DNA of 64,000 bases from Streptomyces caeruleatus (GTDB lineage: Bacteria > Actinomycetota > Actinomycetes > Streptomycetales > Streptomycetaceae). The notes under the pieces were generated by a model. That model saw nothing but the letters and a program-made list of their open reading frames with translations, ran no database searches and was not told the origin of the DNA. Shown piece by piece: positions 43,828-51,930 of the stretch. Every line of letters begins with the position of its first letter. The first letter of the stretch is position 1. The stretch is from positions 249,469-313,468 of the forward strand of contig NZ_KQ948925.1 in assembly GCF_001514235.1 (NCBI RefSeq), in the 5' to 3' direction. Both the position numbers and the translations under genes were made by a program.

Positions 43828-44787
43828 TTGATCGGGATCTCGGACGTCGAAGCCGCGGCCGACCTCATCGCCGCCCATGTCGTACACACCCCGACCGTCC
43901 CCAGCCCCGCCCTGTCGGCGCTGCTCGGTGTGCCGGTGACGGCGAAGCTCGAACTCCTCCAGCGCACGGGCTCGTTCAAGGCGCGCGGTGCGACGGCGAA
44001 GCTGCTGTCGCTGAGCGACGCCCAGCGTGCGGCGGGCGTGGTCGCGGTCAGCGGGGGCAACCACGGGATCGCCCTCGCGATGACGGCCGCCGTCCTCGAT
44101 GTGAAGGCCACCGTGGTGATGCCGCGTTCGGCGCCGGCCCGCGCCGTCGAGATCGCCCGGGACGCCGGGGCGTCGGTGCGGCTGACCGACGACATGGACG
44201 GGGCGTTCTCACTCGTCACCCGGCTGCGGGACGAGGGGCTGACGCTCGTCCATCCCTTCGACGACCCCTTGGTGATCGCCGGCCAGGGCACCGTCGGGCT
44301 GGAGCTCGCCGACGACGCCGGTGAGCTCACGGACGTGATCGTCAGCGTCGGGGGCGGCGGGCTCGTCGCGGGTGTCGCCGTCGCCCTGCGGGCCCGCCGT
44401 CCGGACGTGCGGATCTGGGGTGTGGAGACCGAGGGCGCGCAGGCCATGTCCGAGGCGCTGGCGGCGGGCGGGCCGGTTCCGGTGACGCTGTCGTCGATCG
44501 TGTCCACGCTGAGCGCGCCGGCCGTGTCCCAGCTGACGTACGACCATGTGTCCGCGCTGGTCGACGAGGTGCTCGTGGTGCCGGACCGGGAGGCGGTCCG
44601 CGGTGTGCTAGAGCTCGCGGAGCACGCCAAGGTGTGGACCGAGCCCGCCGCCGGCTGTCTGCTGCCCGCGGCCCGGCAGGTTCTGGCGCGGGCCGGGGAC
44701 GGTGCCCGGGTCGGTCTCGTCGTGTGCGGGGGCAACGCGACGACCGGGGACGTGCTGCGCTGGGCGGCGGCTTTCGGTCTCCGCTGA
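43828..44787 (+). CDS. Threonine/serine dehydratase (PLP fold type II)
   Basis: A 319-residue PLP enzyme with the lysine Schiff-base motif RTGSFKARGA, the SGGNHGIALA substrate loop, the phosphate-binding VSVGGGGLVAG and a C-terminal VVCGGNATTGD. This is the catabolic, regulatory-domain-free threonine ammonia-lyase layout; serine racemase-like activity is also possible. The start is uncertain: GGAAAGG at 43813-43819 is eight bases from TTG 43828 but overlaps GTG 43819. It seems monocistronic. Confidence 0.87.
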   Translation: MIGISDVEAAADLIAAHVVHTPTVPSPALSALLGVPVTAKLELLQRTGSFKARGATAKLLSLSDAQRAAGVVAVSGGNHGIALAMTAAVLDVKATVVMPRSAPARAVEIARDAGASVRLTDDMDGAFSLVTRLRDEGLTLVHPFDDPLVIAGQGTVGLELADDAGELTDVIVSVGGGGLVAGVAVALRARRPDVRIWGVETEGAQAMSEALAAGGPVPVTLSSIVSTLSAPAVSQLTYDHVSALVDEVLVVPDREAVRGVLELAEHAKVWTEPAAGCLLPAARQVLARAGDGARVGLVVCGGNATTGDVLRWAAAFGLR

Positions 44788-44950
44788 AGTGTTCCAGCTC
44801 AATTCCCTTAACTTTTTCGTCAGCTTACTCATGCGTCAGAAGCAAATGAAAGGAAGCGCCCTTTGGTTGGGGATTTCATTGAACGCTTCCCGTCGCACCT
44901 CTCGTACTTCCTGTGAGAAATGAGAGCCAGGGGTTCAACGAGGGATGGCC
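44788..44950. other. A/T-richer leader with interleaved inverted repeats
   Basis: This 163-nt gap before the pseudokinase gene is clearly less GC-rich than its flanks. It holds AATGAAA (44845-44851) directly followed by GGAAGCG (44852-44858), and their complements TTTCATT (44874-44880) and CGCTTCC (44884-44890) in the same order. The pairings are therefore interleaved and could form a pseudoknot in RNA or alternative hairpins. The tail contains the ribosome binding site GAGGG (44939-44943). It probably contains the promoter and leader of the pseudokinase gene. Confidence 0.45.
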
Positions 44951-46537
44951 ATGGTCAAGGCGCGCGTCTCCACAGCCGAGTTGGTCGCCGGAAGGTATCG
45001 GCTCGTCGATGTCGTCCATCGCGAGACGAATCGCGTCAGCTACTACGGCGAGGACACGGAGACCGAGCGCCCGTGCCTCCTCACCCAGATCGGGCTTCCC
45101 GACGACCCGAGCCCCGACGACGGGCGCCGGGCCACCTCACGCATCCTGCGCACCTCCGAGCGGATCGGGCTGCTGCGCCCGGGCTCCGTCGCCACGGTCG
45201 TGGACGCGATCGAGGAGGCCGGGAGCCTGTGGACCGTCACCGAGTGGATCGACGGCATCCCGCTCGGCGAACTCCTCGCCCAGCAGGGCACGTTCAACTA
45301 CGTGCGGGCCGCCCGCATCGGCCTCGAACTGCTCGACGTGCTGGAGGCCGCGCATGTCGCGGGCATCACGCACGGTGAGCTGAGCCCCGGCCAGGTGTTC
45401 GTGCGCGACGAGGGCTCGGTCGTGGTCACCGGCTTCGGGCTGGCCGGCGCGACCCTCGCCCCGAGGGTCGCCGCACCGTCGTACGCCGCACCGGAACAGG
45501 CCCGCGACGAGCGCATCGGCCCGGCGTCCGACCTGTGGGCGCTCGGCGCGATCCTCTACACGATGGTCGAGGGGCGCCCGCCCTACCGTGAACGTGACCG
45601 GCCCGAAACCACGTTGAAGGGTGTGGACCGGCTTCCGCTGCGCGCCCCGGTACGGTCCGGGCCGCTCACCCAGGCCGTGCAGGGGCTGCTGCGCAAGGAC
45701 TCCCGGGAGCGGCTGAGCCGGCCCGTGGTGCGGGACGCGTTCGTCCGCGTCCTCAACGAGGACCCCGAGACTCCACTGCGGACGGCACCTCGGCTGCGGG
45801 GCCGACGCGTCGTGGCACCCGGCTGGAGCAGACGTGCCATGGTCTTCGGCACCGCCCTGGCCGTCGTCACGGTCGCCGCCGCGGTCCTCGTGGTGACCAG
45901 CGGGCGGCCCGACGACTCCGGTTCCTCGGCGGCGGACACGGCGCCCGGCCCGGCCACCTCAGCGGGCGCGCCGACCGGGCCGTCCCGGACGCCCACGCCG
46001 AGCGCGTCCCCCACCCAGGAGACGACAGAGCCGGAAACGCCCACCGCCCCACCTTCGGGCACGGCGGATCTACCGCCCGGATACACGACGTACACGTCAC
46101 CGGACGGCTTCTCCGTCGCCCTGCCCGAGGGCTGGACCGCGGTGCGCACCAAGCGGGCCGGCGACGTGGCGTACCGGGTGATCTTCAGCGCCGACGACGA
46201 TCCGCGCAGACTGGCGGTCACCTACAGCGAGGCCCTCGGCCCGGACCCCGTCGCCGTCTGGCGCGACGACGTCCAGCCCGGCCTGGCGGAGCAGGCCGGG
46301 TTCGAGCTGATCGGCGACATCGAGGCGACCACGTACCAGGGGTACGAGGCCGCCGACATGCAGTGGCTCTCCGAGAAGGACGGCACCCGGCTGCGTACCC
46401 TCGGCCGCGGCTTCCTCATCGCGGACCACCGGGGCTACTCCCTGCGCTGGACGACCCCGGAGGCCGACTGGGACGACGCCGCGAACCGCGAGGCCCTCGG
46501 CGTCGTCCTGCGGACCTTCAAGGTCTCCGAGGACTGA
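44951..46537 (+). CDS. Membrane-anchored protein kinase-like pseudokinase
   Basis: The 528-residue protein has an N-terminal Ser/Thr-kinase fold (~12-270), one transmembrane helix near 295-315 (AMVFGTALAVVTVAAAVLVV), a Ser/Thr/Pro-rich extracellular stalk and a ~150-residue external domain (YTTYTSPDGFSVALPEGW ... VVLRTFKVSED). The catalytic residues are lost: the VAIK lysine position reads LLTQIG, HRDxxxxN reads HGELSPGQV and DFG reads TGFGL, while the APE region (YAAPEQARDERIGPASDLWALG) is kept. It should not phosphorylate but may signal or scaffold at the envelope. ATG 44951 is 7 nt after GAGGG; ATG 44945 is an alternative. Confidence 0.85.
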   Translation: MVKARVSTAELVAGRYRLVDVVHRETNRVSYYGEDTETERPCLLTQIGLPDDPSPDDGRRATSRILRTSERIGLLRPGSVATVVDAIEEAGSLWTVTEWIDGIPLGELLAQQGTFNYVRAARIGLELLDVLEAAHVAGITHGELSPGQVFVRDEGSVVVTGFGLAGATLAPRVAAPSYAAPEQARDERIGPASDLWALGAILYTMVEGRPPYRERDRPETTLKGVDRLPLRAPVRSGPLTQAVQGLLRKDSRERLSRPVVRDAFVRVLNEDPETPLRTAPRLRGRRVVAPGWSRRAMVFGTALAVVTVAAAVLVVTSGRPDDSGSSAADTAPGPATSAGAPTGPSRTPTPSASPTQETTEPETPTAPPSGTADLPPGYTTYTSPDGFSVALPEGWTAVRTKRAGDVAYRVIFSADDDPRRLAVTYSEALGPDPVAVWRDDVQPGLAEQAGFELIGDIEATTYQGYEAADMQWLSEKDGTRLRTLGRGFLIADHRGYSLRWTTPEADWDDAANREALGVVLRTFKVSED

Positions 46538-47974
46538 TCACACCGACGCGCGCGGTGCGCCCATCGCCCGCAGCGGCATGCTGTGCAGCGGTTCGGTGCG
46601 CCAACGCGCCATGAACGTACGGCCCTTGAGCGAACAGGTCACGTCCAGGTGGTGCGGGGTCTCCAGGAACGCGACGTCCACGACGAGGGTGTCGGCGTCG
46701 GTCCAGCCGCCGCTCACCGCGGTGGGCACCTCGCCCTCGTCGACGGTCCAGCCGGTGCCCCCGAGCGGCAGCCGCAGCGGGTGCCCGTCCTCGGTGAGCG
46801 TCAGGGCCCAGCCGTCCGCGTCCCGTGTGAGGTCGATCGCGGTCAGCTTGGGCAGGTGCTCGCAGACGCCGCCGTCCGGGGTGAACGCGGCCCCGGACCA
46901 GGCCTCGGCGCCCTCGGGCGGTGCGGGCTCGCCGGCGGCGGGCGGCAGGGCGAGGCCCGCCAGCCGCTCCGCCAGGGCCGCGTCCGCCGCCTCGGCGCCG
47001 GTCAGGGCGGCGGGCCGGAACGCGGGCAGCAGATGCTCCCAGACCAGGTTGAGCAGGCCCTGCATGTTCCAGGTGTCCGCGGTCGTCGCGATCACGGCGT
47101 CCTGCTCGGGCAGCACCACACAGAACTGACCGAAGGCACCGTCACCGCGGTAGCCGTGCCGGGACATCCAGAACTTGAAGCCGTACCCGCGCTGCCAGTC
47201 GTCCCCGGGCATGACGCCGGCGTTCGGGATCTGGGTGCGCGTGGCCTCGGCCACCCACCACTCGGGCAGCAGTCGCTCGCCCTCCCACACCCCGCCGCGC
47301 AGATAAAGCAGGCCGAGCTTGGCGAGCGCGTCGGTGGTGGCGTGCAGCCCGCTGAAGCCGAGCTCCCGGCCACCGCGGTCGCTCAGCCACGCGATCTCGC
47401 CGATGCCGAGCGGGTCCAGCAGACGCGGCCGCAGATAGTCGGTCAGCGACTGGCCGCTCGCTCGCTGGACGATCGCCGACAAAGTGAAGGTGGCGGGCTG
47501 GTTGTACGCGAAGACGGTCCCCGGATCGCGGGGCGGCGGGATCAGGAGGAAGCCGCGGACGAGGTCCTCGCGGTCGCGGCCGTACGCCTCGAAGACGGTG
47601 TCGCTCTCGTGCCCGCTGGCCATGGACGCCACATGCCGTACGAGCATCGCGCGGCTGCGCGGATCGGTGATGTCGGCGTCGAGCTCAGGGAAGTACGAGA
47701 TCACCGGGTCGTCGAGCCGTATCAGCCCCTCGCCGGCGGCGATCCCGGCGGCGGTCGCGGTGAAGCTCTTGCTGATCGAGTAGAGGAGATGCGGGCGCTC
47801 GGGGGTGTACGGCGCCCACCAGCCGGACGCGACGAGACGGTCGTGCCGGAGGATCATCAGGCTGTGCGGCTCGATGTCGGGGGCGGCGTCGAGGGCGTCC
47901 AGGAAGGCGAGGACACCGGAGGCGTCGACGCCCTGGGCAGCGGGGGCGCTGGCGGGCAGCGGGCGGGCAGACAT
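46538..47974 (-). CDS. Serine hydrolase of the class C beta-lactamase fold
   Basis: A 478-residue protein with S-x-x-K in LLYSISKSFTATAAG and Y-x-N-type YNQPATFTLSAIV, followed by a C-terminal beta domain (~360-478, DGWALTLTEDGHPL ... TFMARWRTEPLHS). No signal peptide is present, so it is probably cytoplasmic; family members include esterases and D-aminopeptidases. ATG 47974 (MSARPLP) follows GAGAGGAT; the upstream extension to 48088 is in low-complexity sequence. It ends next to the pseudokinase gene, convergent with it. Confidence 0.87.
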   Translation of the reverse strand: MSARPLPASAPAAQGVDASGVLAFLDALDAAPDIEPHSLMILRHDRLVASGWWAPYTPERPHLLYSISKSFTATAAGIAAGEGLIRLDDPVISYFPELDADITDPRSRAMLVRHVASMASGHESDTVFEAYGRDREDLVRGFLLIPPPRDPGTVFAYNQPATFTLSAIVQRASGQSLTDYLRPRLLDPLGIGEIAWLSDRGGRELGFSGLHATTDALAKLGLLYLRGGVWEGERLLPEWWVAEATRTQIPNAGVMPGDDWQRGYGFKFWMSRHGYRGDGAFGQFCVVLPEQDAVIATTADTWNMQGLLNLVWEHLLPAFRPAALTGAEAADAALAERLAGLALPPAAGEPAPPEGAEAWSGAAFTPDGGVCEHLPKLTAIDLTRDADGWALTLTEDGHPLRLPLGGTGWTVDEGEVPTAVSGGWTDADTLVVDVAFLETPHHLDVTCSLKGRTFMARWRTEPLHSMPLRAMGAPRASV

Positions 47975-48111
47975 ACCGGCATCCTCTCCCGAGCCCGGAG
48001 CGTGGCCGAGGGGTTTTCCGCAGCCGGGGGCCGGGGGCCGTGGTGATCGGCACCGCCGCTTCCGTCCCCTGCGTACCGTTTTCCCCACCCGTGTCCGGGG
48101 ACTCGGCCCCC

Positions 48112-49083
48112 ATGGTGCAGATCGGATACACGATGATGACCGAGCAGGCCGGCCCCCGTGAGCTGGTGGACCACCTGGTCCGCGCCGAGGAGGCGGGCTT
48201 CGACTTCTCCGTGACCTCGGACCACTACTTTCCGTGGCTGCGTTCGCAGGGTCACTCGCCGTACGCGTGGAGTGTGCTGGGCGCCGCCGCCCAGGCCACC
48301 TCGCGGATTCCGCTGATGACCTATGTGACGTGTCCGATGTTCCGCTACCACCCGGCCGTGGTCGCGCAGAAGGCGGCCACGCTGCAACTGCTGTCGGAGG
48401 GCCGGTTCCGGCTGGGGCTCGGCTCGGGCGAGAACCTCAACGAGCATGTGGTGGGCGGTGGTTGGCCGGCCGTGGACGTGCGGCACGAGATGCTTCAAGA
48501 GGCGGTGGAAATCATCCGGGCGCTGTTCGAGGGCGGCCATGTGAACCGTCGCGGCCCGCACTTCGACGTGGAGTCGGCGCGGCTCTGGGACCTTCCGGAC
48601 CAGCCTGCGCCCATCGGCATCGCCGTCTCCGGGGACCAGTCGTGCGAGCTCGCCGGCAGGCTCGGCGACCTGGTGATCGCCACGGAACCCAAGGCCGACC
48701 TGCTGGCGGCGTTCGACCGGCACGGCGGCGCGGGCAAGCCGCGCGTGGGGCAACTGCCGGTCTGCTTCGACCCCGACCGGGACACCGCGATCAAGCGCGC
48801 CCACTCCCAGTTCCGCTGGTTCGCCGGAGGCTGGAAGGTCAACGCGGAGCTGCCGCACCCGGACTCCTTCGAGGCGGCGACCCAGTTCGTCACCCCGGAC
48901 GACGTCGCCGACTCGATCCCGTGCGGCGACGACCCGGACGCCTTCGTCGAGGCCGTACGCCCGTTTGCCGAGGCGGGCTTCACCGAGATCGCCCTGGTGC
49001 AGATCGGCGGCGACACACAGGTGCCGTACATCGACTGGGCGCAGAAGACGCTGCTGCCCGCGCTGCGGGACGCGCTCGGCTGA
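48112..49083 (+). CDS. F420-dependent LLM-class oxidoreductase (G6PDH-like)
   Basis: The 323-residue protein is a luciferase-like TIM barrel of the F420-dependent group: VQIGYTMMTEQAGPRELVDHLVRAEEAGFDF, SDHYFPWLRSQGHSPYAWSVLGAAAQAT, LGLGSGENLNEHVVG and VSGDQSCELAGRLGDLVIATEP. It resembles F420-dependent glucose-6-phosphate dehydrogenase-like proteins, but the true substrate is uncertain. ATG 48112 is in a GC-rich context without a strong ribosome site. It diverges from the serine hydrolase. Confidence 0.87.
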   Translation: MVQIGYTMMTEQAGPRELVDHLVRAEEAGFDFSVTSDHYFPWLRSQGHSPYAWSVLGAAAQATSRIPLMTYVTCPMFRYHPAVVAQKAATLQLLSEGRFRLGLGSGENLNEHVVGGGWPAVDVRHEMLQEAVEIIRALFEGGHVNRRGPHFDVESARLWDLPDQPAPIGIAVSGDQSCELAGRLGDLVIATEPKADLLAAFDRHGGAGKPRVGQLPVCFDPDRDTAIKRAHSQFRWFAGGWKVNAELPHPDSFEAATQFVTPDDVADSIPCGDDPDAFVEAVRPFAEAGFTEIALVQIGGDTQVPYIDWAQKTLLPALRDALG

Positions 49084-49153
49084 CCGCGCGGGTGCCATAA
49101 GCTGCCGGTCCGTACTTCTGCCGTCCGCGCAGCCCGCAACAGGAGAGTCTTCC

Positions 49154-50197
49154 GTGACACTGGCGTTCGTCCCGCCCGAGACGTCCCCCTCGCCCCAGGC
49201 CCCGCTGTCCGACCTCGTCGCCCGTGACGCCCGCGAGTTCGGGGTCTACGCGCGGACCGGAGGGTGGGCCTTCGGCCTGTTGGTGGCGCGCAGCGTTCGG
49301 CCCGGCGGGCAGGGCGCGGGCGAGACGCCGAAGGTGTCGGCGAAGGAGTTCGCCGAGCTCGCCGGCTGCTCCCCCGACCGCGTCATGCGCTACTACAAGG
49401 CCTGGGACCGGGCCGCCGACGACGGTCTCGTCCCGCACTTCGAGGCCCTCGCCCCGGGCCAGGAGGTGGAGCTGCCCGACGCCGACGTGTGGCTCGGCTA
49501 CTACGTCTCCCGTAACAGCGCCACCTCCGAGCGGGGCACCGCCATCTCCGAGGCCGCCGAGGCCGAGGGCATCCGCCCCACGAAGGCCCTGGAGGTCGCC
49601 GAGAACCCCACGGCGCTGCGTGCCGCGATCCTCGCCGACCCCTCCACCGCCCGCGCCGCCCGCCAGGCGCTCCTGGACCGGGTCCGCGAGGACCCGGACC
49701 TCCAGGCCGAGTTGGCGCGGGACGTCGTGCGCACCGACGACCTGAAGAAGGCCGTCGCCACGGAGAGCCGCGCGGCGGACCGGATCGGTTACGTCCGGCA
49801 GATCGCCGAGTCGGGCCAGATCAAGACCCCGGCCGGGCAGACCGTCGACGCTCCGGTCGACGTGCGCCAGGAGGCCGAGCGGCATCTGTCCCTCATCGAG
49901 GAGCTGGAGGACGACGAGGGCACGGGCGAGTGGGCCACCGAGGCCTACGACACCATGAAGACCCTCGTCGCCGAGACCGTGGAGGCCGACCCCGAGCTGC
50001 GGGTGCAGGAGCGGCGGACGAAGTTCTACAGCAGCCTTCAGAAGGCGACGAAGGTCTTCGAGGAGCTGACCTTCGACGATGTGCAGGAGTTCGTCGAGGA
50101 CGACATGGTGCAGCGTCTTGAGGAGCTCCAGCAGGCCATCTCCACGTGCATCACGGCGCTGCGCGGGGCGCAGGGCGGCACGGCGCGGGAGCAGTAG
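49154..50197 (+). CDS. Conserved hypothetical protein, possible DNA-binding
   Basis: The 347-residue protein starts at GTG 49154 after AGGAGAG. I do not recognise a named family. Residues ~58-82 (VSAKEFAELAGCSPDRVMRYYKAWDRAAD) look like a helix-turn-helix. A central stretch (AILADPSTARAARQALLDRVREDPDLQAELARDVV) and the acidic C-terminal half (LSLIEELEDDEGTGEW, FDDVQEFVEDDMVQRLEELQQAIST) are strongly helical and may form coiled coils. There is no signal peptide or membrane segment. It is monocistronic, and its codon usage resembles its neighbours. Confidence 0.75.
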   Translation: MTLAFVPPETSPSPQAPLSDLVARDAREFGVYARTGGWAFGLLVARSVRPGGQGAGETPKVSAKEFAELAGCSPDRVMRYYKAWDRAADDGLVPHFEALAPGQEVELPDADVWLGYYVSRNSATSERGTAISEAAEAEGIRPTKALEVAENPTALRAAILADPSTARAARQALLDRVREDPDLQAELARDVVRTDDLKKAVATESRAADRIGYVRQIAESGQIKTPAGQTVDAPVDVRQEAERHLSLIEELEDDEGTGEWATEAYDTMKTLVAETVEADPELRVQERRTKFYSSLQKATKVFEELTFDDVQEFVEDDMVQRLEELQQAISTCITALRGAQGGTAREQ

Positions 50198-50244
50198 CCC
50201 CGCTGACGCCTCATTCGCGGCTCACGCACCGTTCACGCCGTCGC

Positions 50245-50727
50245 TCACTCCGTGTGGCGGCGGCGTGTCCACAGCGGCAGCGCGAACCAGCACAGCAGGT
50301 ACCAGACGACCACGCCCGTGACCAGCCAGGGCACGTAGCCGTCGTGGGTGGCGACCCGCAGGATGAGCAGCAGTGAGGAGCCCGTCGTGGCGAGAAGCAG
50401 GATCAGGCCCACGAACGTCAGCCGGGAGGCCCACTCAACGGCCTGCGGCTTGATGCGCCGGCCGGAGACCAGACGGTGCAGGGACACCGGACCGATCAGG
50501 GCCCCGGTGGCGGTGGCACCCAGCATCACCGTCACGATGTAGATCGTCTGGTCCGTGTCGCTCAGCGTGCCGTACTTCGGCGTGAAGACGACGGTGAGCA
50601 GGAAGCCGAACAGGATCTGGACGCCCATCTGGGCCACCCGGACCTCTTGCAGGAGCTCACCCCACATCCGGTCGGCCCGCTCCTCCTCGCTCTCGTCGCG
50701 TCCCGTCCGTCTTTCCTTCTCGGTCAT
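50245..50727 (-). CDS. DUF6328 small membrane protein
   Basis: A 160-residue protein with a charged N-terminus (ERRTGRDESEEERADRMWGELLQEVRVAQMGVQILFGFLLTV) and about four membrane helices (IYIVTVMLGATATGALIGPVSL, LTFVGLILLLATTGSSLLLIL, WLVTGVVVWYLLCWFALPL). The pattern ELLQEVRVAQxGVQILF...YGTLSDTDQTIYIVT is that of DUF6328. The function is unknown. ATG 50727 lies 82 nt beyond the stop of the aldo/keto reductase gene. Confidence 0.82.
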   Translation of the reverse strand: MTEKERRTGRDESEEERADRMWGELLQEVRVAQMGVQILFGFLLTVVFTPKYGTLSDTDQTIYIVTVMLGATATGALIGPVSLHRLVSGRRIKPQAVEWASRLTFVGLILLLATTGSSLLLILRVATHDGYVPWLVTGVVVWYLLCWFALPLWTRRRHTE

Positions 50728-50809
50728 GCGGGCCGGGTATCCCCGGCGTTGAACGCTCAAACGAGTGGGCTCCGGGAGCAGCGGCGGGCCGCTCCCGGGC
50801 CGCAGGCGT

Positions 50810-51793
50810 CTACCAGCGGTTTTCCACCTGGTCCTTGATCCGCCGGTCGTAGAGGTCCCGGACGGCGGCCAGCGTGTCCGCGGACAGCTCCGGCAGCGCT
50901 GCGGCGGCCGCGTTGGCACGGGCCTGCTCGGGCGAGCGGGCGCCGGGGATCACGGTGGTCACGCCGGGCTGCTGGATGATCCAGCGCAGCGCCAGCTGGG
51001 CGGGGGTGAAGCCCTCGGGGGCGAGGGCGGCGAACTCGACGGCCGCCTCGACACCCGACTCGTAGTCGACGCCGGAGAAGGTCTCGCCCTGGTCGAAGGA
51101 CTCGCCGTGCCGGTTGTAGGTGCGGTGGTCGTTCGCCGGGAACACGGTGTCCTTGGTGTACTTGCCGGACAGCAGGCCGGAGGCCAGCGGCACGCGCGCG
51201 ATGATGCCGACGCCCGCCTTCTCGGCGGCCGGCAGGACCTCGCGCAGCGGCTTCATGCGGAACGGGTTGAGGATGATCTGCACGCTGGCCACGCCCGGCC
51301 GGGCGATGGCGGTCAGCGCCTCCTCGCAGGTCTCCACGCTGACGCCGTACTGGGCGATGCGCTCCTGCGCGACCAGGGTGTCCAGGGCGTCGAACACCTC
51401 GTCCGTGGAGTAGACGGAGGTCGGGGGGCAGTGCAGCTGGACCAGGTCGAGACGGTCCACGCCGAGGTTGCGGCGTGAACGGTCGTTCCAGGCACGGAAG
51501 TTGTCGAGAACGTAGTTCTCGGGGATCTGGTCGACGCGGCGGCCCATCTTGGTCGCCACGAAGACGTCCAGCTCGGGCCTGCCGCGCAGGAAGGCGGCGA
51601 TGGTCTGCTCGCTGCGCCCGTCGCCGTACACGTCGGCCGTGTCGAAGAAGGTCACGCCCGACTCGACGGCCGCGTCCAGGACCGCGAGGGCTTCCTTGTC
51701 GTCGACGTCTCCCCAGTCGGCGCCCAGCTGCCACGTCCCCAGACCGACGACGGATGCCCGCTGACCCGACCTACCGATTACACGCTCGTCCAT
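50810..51793 (-). CDS. Aldo/keto reductase
   Basis: A 327-residue NADPH-dependent TIM-barrel oxidoreductase. Visible marks: GLGTWQLGADWGD, the catalytic Asp/Tyr in FFDTADVYGDGRSE, Lys in VATKMGR, His in LDLVQLHCPP and the nucleotide-binding TTVIPGARSPEQARANA near the end. It is the common AKR of central carbonyl detoxification; the substrate is unknown. ATG 51793. It is divergent from the cholesterol-oxidase-like gene across 137 nt. Confidence 0.92.
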   Translation of the reverse strand: MDERVIGRSGQRASVVGLGTWQLGADWGDVDDKEALAVLDAAVESGVTFFDTADVYGDGRSEQTIAAFLRGRPELDVFVATKMGRRVDQIPENYVLDNFRAWNDRSRRNLGVDRLDLVQLHCPPTSVYSTDEVFDALDTLVAQERIAQYGVSVETCEEALTAIARPGVASVQIILNPFRMKPLREVLPAAEKAGVGIIARVPLASGLLSGKYTKDTVFPANDHRTYNRHGESFDQGETFSGVDYESGVEAAVEFAALAPEGFTPAQLALRWIIQQPGVTTVIPGARSPEQARANAAAAALPELSADTLAAVRDLYDRRIKDQVENRW

Positions 51794-51918
51794 GGCGTCA
51801 GTGTGTCATTGGCGGTCCCCCTGCGCGGAACGGACCCCTCCGCCCCGCTACCTGTGAATCCGTCACCCACACGGGTGAATCGGATCGACAGGCCCGCGGC
51901 GGCTGTCAAGCCGGTCCC

Positions 51919-51924
51919 TAGCGT
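51919..51924 (+). promoter_or_regulatory. Probable -10 element of a leaderless promoter (oxidase gene)
   Basis: TAGCGT at 51919-51924 followed by six bases (gagccc) and then GTG 51931 gives the leaderless arrangement also seen at 23378 and 28371. There is no ribosome binding site before the GTG and no clear -35 element. Confidence 0.5.
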
Positions 51925-51930
51925 GAGCCC

